From assembly GCF_020921035.1 (NCBI RefSeq), contig NC_063150.1:19296501-19360500 (forward strand): a stretch of 64,000 bases of DNA. The letters run 5' to 3'. Position numbers and translations under genes: made by a program. This stretch comes from Rhodamnia argentea. Its lineage: Eukaryota > Streptophyta > Magnoliopsida > Myrtales > Myrtaceae. The notes beneath the pieces are model-generated. The model was given only the letters and a program-made list of their open reading frames with translations, ran no database searches and was not told where the DNA came from. This document shows, one piece after another, positions 57,715-64,000 of this stretch (the first letter of the stretch is position 1; each line of letters opens with the position of its first letter).

Positions 57715-60700
57715 TGTTGACACCTAATTTTGGCGTTCCCCGTGTTATATATATATTTTTATTAAATAATGACACGTCTAATTTATTTTCGTCTTATTAC
57801 AAAATAGAAAAGTAAAAAATATATATAACTACTTAAAAAAAAAAAAAAAAAAGAAAAAAAAAGAAAGAGAAAGGGAGCAAAAAATAATAATAAATAAATA
57901 AATAAATGAAATGATAAGCTATTGAATATGCATATTTTGTTGTTGTAATATAGAATAAAAAAAAATTTCAAAATTCAAATTTTATTTTATTATTTTATTT
58001 CGTTTAAAGAAAAAAAAATCAATCAATTCGGGCCGGCTCGATTCGGGCCCAAACTCGAGCCCACGACTTTTTATTTTGTTCTCACGCGTAGCCCACCCAC
58101 GTGCGGCCAGGTTGGGCAATTCTCTTCCTCAGCCCACCTTTTCCTTTTATTTCTCAGCCCATCTCCCTTTCTCATTTTTCTTCAGCCCATCTTTGTTTTG
58201 TTTCCTCCCCCCCACAGCCCATCTCTCTCTTTTAATCTTTTCTCTTCAGCCCTTCCATACGTGAACATACCCCACCCACTCATGTCACTCCCTCACGTGC
58301 ACTCATATTCTGCACAAGCTTCACGTCACTCACATTTTCACCATTCACTTCACATGCTAATCACCTACCCACGTCTACATCATCCGTTTTTTCACTCCTA
58401 TCCACACAAGCAAGCTTGCTGAAGAAGGCAAGACTTGCATAAAAAGAAGAGGAGGAGGGCAGGCACCGGGTTGGCTGGTTCGTTGGTTCGGCTCCGGGAA
58501 GAAAGGGGTTCGGTCGAAAAAAAAGGGAGGAAGAAGGGGTGCGAAGGAAACTTAAGGAGAACAAGAGCGCAGCTGCCGATCTCCGAGAAGTCACCCGCGA
58601 ACCCGTGATTTCGTTCGTAAAGGTTGGCCCCCTCTCTCGATCTTGGTGGTCCCCATTTCATCCTCGCAGCTCGCCGGGCCGAGAGTTTCTATTTCTCGGA
58701 CCGGCAAGCCTTGGGCCACCGTGTTGTTTCGGCCGCTACGGGTCTTGCTATTGAGTTCTTGGTCTGTTTTAACTATAATACCCATGTCCGATCGCAAGTT
58801 TTCGACTCTTTTTCTCGGTCCGTCACTTGGCTGCACTTGTTTGCTTTGATTGGTAGTTTAATGTCTTTGTTTGGTTTCGAACTATGGACGGTCTTTTGAG
58901 TGGATGACCATTCGGAGGGGTTCAGCCGTGTGAAATGGAGTAGCGATGGTAGTTTTGAACCTCTACTGAGCTCGTTGTTGGGGGTCGTCGATTCTCCGGG
59001 GTTTCATGGTGAGACTTTGGAGCCGCTTTGGGAAGGGACCGGTTAAATGGTTCAAGGTCCGGCGAGATTCCGGCGCATGAGGAGGTTCAAATCATAAGCG
59101 CAGGTGACGGAAGCTAGGGCGGTGTTGGTTCGTCGGCCCGTGTTGGGCGAGATTTTCAAGAGCTAGGCGTTGGGCCGACGATCGGGAGACCACCGATGAG
59201 CATCCCCATCTCGTGAAAAGAATCAACGAGCTCGGGCTTAGTTGGCGCAACGGCAACCGTAGGCGACGCTAGTCCGAACCGAAACGACGTGGGTTCGGGC
59301 GCCGGCGGAAGGTAGAGGCCGAGGGAATGCAAGCTTGGGCGGACGCGACGCATGCGTGAACCGAATGCAACGCGTGCGTGAGCGGTGCGGCACACGAACA
59401 CGGACTAGCGTGAGCGAAACTCGGCGGCGGCGACGGCGAGATGAGCGGATCTTGGCGGTGCGGCGACATGGACGAACGAAGGTTGTTGGCGTCGGATTGG
59501 CGTGGCGTCGTCGTCGGAGTCACGGAGAGAAAATCGCGCACGAAGAAGACGATGAATAGTAAAAATGGGGTGGGAGGCTGAATCGCGTTTTTGTGGGCTG
59601 TTCGTGGGTTGATCAAACGACTTGAGGAGGGTAAAAAAATAAGAAGAAGAAAAAGAAGAGCTGGGTTGGCGTGGGGAAAAGAGGAGAAGTTGGGCTGGTG
59701 TAAAAAGGAGAAGAAGAAGAGGAGAAGTTGGGCGTAAAAAAGGAGAAGAAGAAGAGGAATTTGGGCTGAGGCTATTTTATTGCGGGAAGTTAAAGTTGTG
59801 GGCCACGTGGGCTGTTCGAGTGGGCTGAGAAAAAAAGAGAAGAATGAGTTGGGCCGGAAGGATTTTTAGACCGGGTTCGGTCAAAAAAGGAAAAGTGGGC
59901 CTATTTTCCTTTATGTCAATCGGGCCCGGTTCGGGTCCTCTCTCCCGGGCCCGAACAGGTCCGACGGCTCGATCCAGGCCCGGGTCCGAGAACCTTACCC
60001 GGACCCGGTCCCTTATTAATAAAAAAAAATAATAATAAAAAATAATAAAAAATTCAAAAATTCAAAAAAAATAAAAATTAAAAAAACAATCATAAAAATT
60101 TCAGAAAATTAGAAAAATGGTTTCTTGGACCTTTTTACCCCTAATGTGAATTTTAAGCCTAAAATTGGCGTTGATTGAAGACCGATGTCCAAATCCGGCT
60201 CGATAATCGTTGTAATTCGACCTTCGCGTCGAAATTGTTTGTTTAAATATCGCCATCATAGATTTGGTCCGCATGTGCTTATCCCGATCTTTATTTGGCA
60301 TATTTATCTAATTGAGTGTTTATAACACTGTCTTTTGAAAAATTGCCTATTAATCGCTTTCCCTATATGCTAGGTTAAGGATAAATAGGTAATTGCACGA
60401 AATGACAGAAAAACATTATGCATGATCATTTAGTACTGGTTAGATACCCGATGAGCCTAAAATGATATGCGGAATGTGTGGTCAACTTAGGAAATATCAA
60501 CCGGTTAGGTACCGAAAGGGCGCTAATTTTCTAATTAGCGTAAACAAGTCCCCGAACTTAGAAGCTCTTGTTGCGTAGGAATCGAGATAACCCTCCCGTG
60601 TCTCGATTGGTTTCTAGCCGACCCCAATAGGCTAGTGGCGACTCTTAATAGCATTTTAATTTGCTAATCAATAAAAAAGAAAAATCCAATGTCACGCGAG

Positions 60701-60796
60701 GTAGGACTTGGGAGAGTCCACGCCATCGATCTATGGCAATACCTCTAAACCTCGTTGGACCCTCTCGGGGAGGCCGAAGGCGAGGTCGCGACTGCT
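57715..60796 (+). mobile_element. Element 3: 5' LTR (Ty3/gypsy, Tat/Ogre-like)
   Basis: Starts TGTTGACACCTAATTTTGG inside element 2's RT and ends near GGTCGCGACTGC before a primer site. About 3.08 kb; the reverse complement matches the solo LTRs at 5.7 and 40.2 kb (GGTACCGAAAGGGC, TTGGGAGAGTCC, GTGGCGACTC). The last bases are not a clean CA, so the right border is uncertain by a few bases. Short frames within (58076-60032) are not genes. Confidence 0.8.
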
Positions 60797-60814
60797 TGGC
60801 GACTCCGCTGGGGA
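60797..60814 (+). other. Element 3: primer-binding site
   Basis: TGGCGACTCCGCTGGGGA directly after the LTR, a tRNA 3'-end-complementary type seen in many plant gypsy elements. The exact tRNA was not determined. Confidence 0.65.
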
Positions 60815-61499
60815 GAAATAGGTTAAAAATCTATGTAGACTTAGGCCGTAATAACCAGCTGATTATTTTCTAATTTGATCACCATTTTGCTGTGTTGGTA
60901 GAAAAATCAGGTTAATCTACTAATTTTGTGATTAGATGTTCTTACGGGTTTGGGAGTCATAAGGGGCGGAGTGATTGTTGACATATTTGTTTTGCGGGGA
61001 GTTGTGGGAATGTATGTTTTCTATATGTATATAGAAGCGGTGTTTGATATACCCCGCTATACATGTTTTTCATACACTACACTTTTTGCACACACATCCA
61101 GTGGTCAAACCCGGATCGCGACCCCAGGAAACCCTTAGGAGGTATCAGAAATAGATTGGGCCATACGCAAGTCCGCAAATGGCACGATCATTTCTGATCC
61201 CGCTCATCATCTCGAAATGTGTGCCCCGACCCGATTATCTTGTCAGCATTTTTGGGGGCGGTACATCATTCCGTTGTGGTGGGAGCCTTTAGCTATTATT
61301 CTACCCTACCCTTTATGTGTCAAACCTCATTGTTAGCATGCGTGTGTTTATGTTATTAACAAATAGCATTCACCAACCACTGTGAGTATAATCTCTGCTT
61401 TGTCCAATTTTTTTCCATTTCTTTCAGTTATGTTTTTGTTGCGTTCATTGATCGATCGAAATACTCATATATGTCCAGTCGAGCCCATTCGAGTCCATA

Positions 61500-62087
61500 A
61501 TGGCAAACATGGAGACGGTCGCGATTGAGCCCGACAACTTGTTAGCCGAGCCTGAGGATGCGATTGTACCCGAAATGGCACCAACTCAGCCGGATGAAGG
61601 TCATGACCGAGAAGCCGATTCTCCGTGGAACCGGCACTACTGGGATCAAGAGTTTTTGCGAAACGCGCATGCTGCGGGAGAAATAGTGGATACCTTGGGG
61701 CAACCGAGTGGCGGATATGATTTTCTGGTTAAGTATTCACCCCCGCCTTGGTTCTTTGAGGAGCCCGTCCTCGAGACACGACCTTATTGGAGCGAGTGGG
61801 GGGATGAGTTCGACACATTGGAGTCCATCGAAGAAGCGATCGCTCTGATTGAAGCGAAACGACCTATTGACATCGAAGAGGTCGCTCCCGATGATGCGAT
61901 CGTCCCTAAAATAATGCCAGATTTGAATGAGACATTCATCCGTATAGCAGAGCCTGTTGTGGCGCACCCGACTATTAAAGAGAATCTAAGTAGTTACCAG
62001 CTTGAGGACGAAGGCCACAAGGACCTTACTTCCACGGAGTCCATTCTTGAGAACCGGATAACAGTCCTTCTAGACTTGGATATTTAG
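61500..62087 (+). CDS. Element 3: ORF of unknown function (195 aa)
   Basis: Acidic protein from MANMETVAIEPDN, containing SPWNRHYWDQEFLRN and PPPWFFEEPVLETRPYW. No zinc knuckle or recognisable capsid fold motif is visible. It sits where gag is expected, between the primer site and RT, separated by a 690-bp leader. It may be a lineage-specific ORF or remains of gag/protease linker. In-element location makes a host gene unlikely. Confidence 0.5.
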   Translation: MANMETVAIEPDNLLAEPEDAIVPEMAPTQPDEGHDREADSPWNRHYWDQEFLRNAHAAGEIVDTLGQPSGGYDFLVKYSPPPWFFEEPVLETRPYWSEWGDEFDTLESIEEAIALIEAKRPIDIEEVAPDDAIVPKIMPDLNETFIRIAEPVVAHPTIKENLSSYQLEDEGHKDLTSTESILENRITVLLDLDI

Positions 62088-62122
62088 GAGTTCGCAACCA
62101 ACCCAACGGTCCCACCGTCCGT

Positions 62123-62545
62123 TTGCTTCGACGCAGACGTCGTGCTGCAATTAGTCCCTACTCATTTCCCCTCCGAAGTAGTCGATACGATCGAGGAAGT
62201 CGTGGCAACCAAGAAGGTCATATGGATGATGCTGTCCGCCCGGTGGTAGGCGAGGGTTCTCGTAGTCGATCCATCAGAAATCCCCCCAAGCCGCTTTTTC
62301 CTCTCCCGCCTGTAATGCTAGAGGACACAAGCCTCTCCAACTTAGAAGGGATAGCACAAATTGCTCAAGAGCCCGTTGCTAACACCAACATCACACCTAC
62401 CGACATTGACGACTTCTTTGAATCGCAGACTCCTAAGGATAAGCCATCCAACTCTCAGAAGATCATTCCCGAGGAGCCTTTCGCATGTGCCACTGCATCT
62501 AAGGAAGTGGAGTCATCGCCCAGGTTCCCTAACTCTCCAAAGTAG
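62123..62545 (+). CDS. Element 3: second ORF of unknown function (140 aa)
   Basis: Begins MLRRRRRAAISPYSF, basic then acidic/Pro-rich, different frame from the previous ORF. It includes VEGSRSRSIRNPP-like basic residues. No motif recognised; it could be a frameshifted continuation of the upstream ORF. Confidence 0.35.
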   Translation: MLRRRRRAAISPYSFPLRSSRYDRGSRGNQEGHMDDAVRPVVGEGSRSRSIRNPPKPLFPLPPVMLEDTSLSNLEGIAQIAQEPVANTNITPTDIDDFFESQTPKDKPSNSQKIIPEEPFACATASKEVESSPRFPNSPK

Positions 62546-63090
62546 GGTCGTGGGTTTGTCTATTTTTTGTTATGTACATATGTTTTTCCCCCTCCCGCCA
62601 AGGACTGTGTTTCTGATGTGCTAACCGTTTTTTTGATACCCCCGTGTCTCGAGCCGTTAGCTTGGGGGAAGTACATGTTGTAATGCGACTCCCGGTTAAA
62701 TAAAACGAGCACATGTTTATTAAGGACGTGTGAAAGTATACTGCCGGCCCCATGACGATGCAATTATGAGCCTAAGTATAATCCCGAGGACCGGACTTTC
62801 ACACGCTTCCTAGTTTTGACTTTTTGCAAAAAAAATCCGGATGACCCGATGATATGAGGGCATTTCCCTGAGCTTACCCATTTGAAAAATGTTGTTGCAA
62901 ATCTGTTTTCAAAAACACACTTTTCTGCTTCTTGTTTATATGTCATTGAAATGAATTAACCTTTTCGCATCGTGTCTCGTGCATAGCATTCTTCATATTC
63001 ATAATAAGAGCACATGTGACTCGGACTCGCCAAACGACGATTCTTCGATTCAGGCAGCGATAGTGAAGAACCGAAAGGGATTAAGATCGA
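62546..63090 (+). other. Element 3: non-coding gap before RT
   Basis: Stop-rich in all frames by inspection of the short frames listed (62529-62946 minus only). No protease motif (D-T/S-G) was found here. Confidence 0.4.
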
Positions 63091-64000
63091 ATGGAGTCGC
63101 CACGAGGAGTCAAAGCCGTTGATGCAGACGAAACGACGGTGACAGTGAATTTGGGTATCGAAGACAATATCCGAGAGACCAAAATCGGGGCAAGGTTACA
63201 GGAAACAGAAGTCACCAGATTGGTCAGTCTTCTTCAAGAGTTTCGGGATGTCTTCGCCTGGTCGTACACCGACATGCCAGGATTGGATCCGGATATCGTG
63301 CAACATGCACTACCGACTAACCCGGATATACCGCCGAAGAAGCAACGGTTGAGAAGGACAAAACCCGAGTTGTCTAAAAAGATTGAGGAGGAAGTAATGA
63401 AGCTCCCGAAAGTCAATTTCATTGAAGTCGCTCATTACCCGGACTGGATAGCGAATATCGTCCCTGTGACGAAGAAGGACGGGAGAGTCGGGGTGTGCGT
63501 TGACTACCGTGATCTAAATAAGGCCAGCCCCAAAGATGACTTCCCGCTCCCGCATATTGACGTGCTAGTTGATAGTACGGCTGGGTTTGAGCTTTTCTCC
63601 TTCATGGATGGTTTTTCCGGTTATAACCAGATTCGGATGAAAGAAGAAGACAGAAGCAAAACTTCTTTTATAACCCCATGGGGAACTTTTTGCTATAGAG
63701 TCATGCCTTTCGGCTTGAAAAATGCGGGTGCCACGTATCAAAGAGCCATGGTAGCCTTGTTCCATGATATGATGCACAATGAAATTGAAGTATACGTCGA
63801 TGACATGATCGCGAAGTCAAGATTAGGCGAAGACCATGTTGCGATTCTCCGCAAGCTATTCGAGCGCCTACGTAAATACCGCTTACGCTTCAATCCCGCA
63901 AAGTGCGTATTTGGAGCAAGGTCCGGGAAATTATTGGGCTTCATGGTCAGTAGTAGGGGCATTGAGATTGATCCGTCCAAGGTGAAAGCCATATGCGAGC
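63091..64000 (+). CDS. Element 3: gypsy reverse transcriptase, open to the window edge (partial)
   Basis: The frame opens at ATG 63091 (stop TAA at 63082) and is uninterrupted for 303 codons to the end of the window. Linker FAWSYTDMPGLDPDIVQH, then RT motifs VTKKDGRVGVCVDYRDLNKA, PKDDFPLPHIDVLVD, FSFMDGFSGYNQIRM, ITPWGTFCYRVMPFGLKNA, catalytic YVDDM (63793-63807) and NPAKCVFGARSGKLLGF. This is the Tat/Ogre-like Ty3/gypsy lineage. No lesion seen, so the insertion is the youngest of the nest. RNase H and integrase should follow outside the window. Confidence 0.9.
   Translation, partial: MESPRGVKAVDADETTVTVNLGIEDNIRETKIGARLQETEVTRLVSLLQEFRDVFAWSYTDMPGLDPDIVQHALPTNPDIPPKKQRLRRTKPELSKKIEEEVMKLPKVNFIEVAHYPDWIANIVPVTKKDGRVGVCVDYRDLNKASPKDDFPLPHIDVLVDSTAGFELFSFMDGFSGYNQIRMKEEDRSKTSFITPWGTFCYRVMPFGLKNAGATYQRAMVALFHDMMHNEIEVYVDDMIAKSRLGEDHVAILRKLFERLRKYRLRFNPAKCVFGARSGKLLGFMVSSRGIEIDPSKVKAICE

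Noticed and set aside
58076..59616. Several 60-115 codon frames
   Set aside because: They lie in the element 3 LTR and show no protein family resemblance.

Overview
The window is nuclear DNA from a flowering plant, probably a woody eudicot. The evidence is plant-specific gene families, many-exon genes with GT-AG introns, AT-rich intergenic DNA, CT-rich 5' leaders, and dense Ty3/gypsy LTR retrotransposons with nested insertions and MITEs. No rRNA, tRNA, CRISPR or bacterial feature was seen. Species cannot be fixed from the sequence; the MITE style resembles Myrtaceae, but that is only an impression.

Layout. 0-13.5 kb is mostly genic: a possible gene end at the left edge (minus), a single-exon TMEM45/DUF716 membrane protein (1569-2435, +), a solo LTR (5741-8023), and a 98-residue acidic protein ending in a CaaX box, whose two exons are split by a 3.35 kb intron (9694-13339, +). 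13.5-45.5 kb is a degenerating duplicated cluster, all on the minus strand. Its ancestral unit is [acylated MGCF-type protein | P-class PPR protein | cyclopropane fatty acid synthase (CFAS)]. Unit 1 (16.9-25.4 kb) keeps the first two genes, but its CFAS is a 3'-half pseudogene with an internal inverted duplication. Unit 2 (25.4-37.0 kb) keeps only scraps of the first two genes but has a full 24-exon CFAS. Unit 3 (43.3-45.46 kb) keeps only scraps and is cut off by a retrotransposon. Another CFAS scrap lies at 39.2-39.7 kb. A SINE-like insertion shared by units 2 and 3 but absent from unit 1 orders the duplications.

45.5-64 kb is a three-level nest of Ty3/gypsy elements: element 1 (minus, Tekay/Del-like, decayed) is split by element 2 (minus, Tekay/Del-like, four nonsense codons in one otherwise open pol frame), which is split by element 3 (plus, Tat/Ogre-like, open reverse transcriptase frame running off the window). 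Two solo LTRs that look like element 3's family, each with a perfect 5-bp target duplication, lie at 5.7-8.0 and 40.2-43.2 kb.

Most notable: (i) the CFAS pseudogene carries about 450-bp inverted arms homologous to exons 17-19 of the full-length CFAS, a natural hairpin-RNA candidate; (ii) the only full-length CFAS has a +1 frameshift in a G run in its penultimate exon; (iii) the PPR gene's conserved start ATG is out of frame by a 2-nt difference, while the two broken paralogous 5' fragments keep it in frame.
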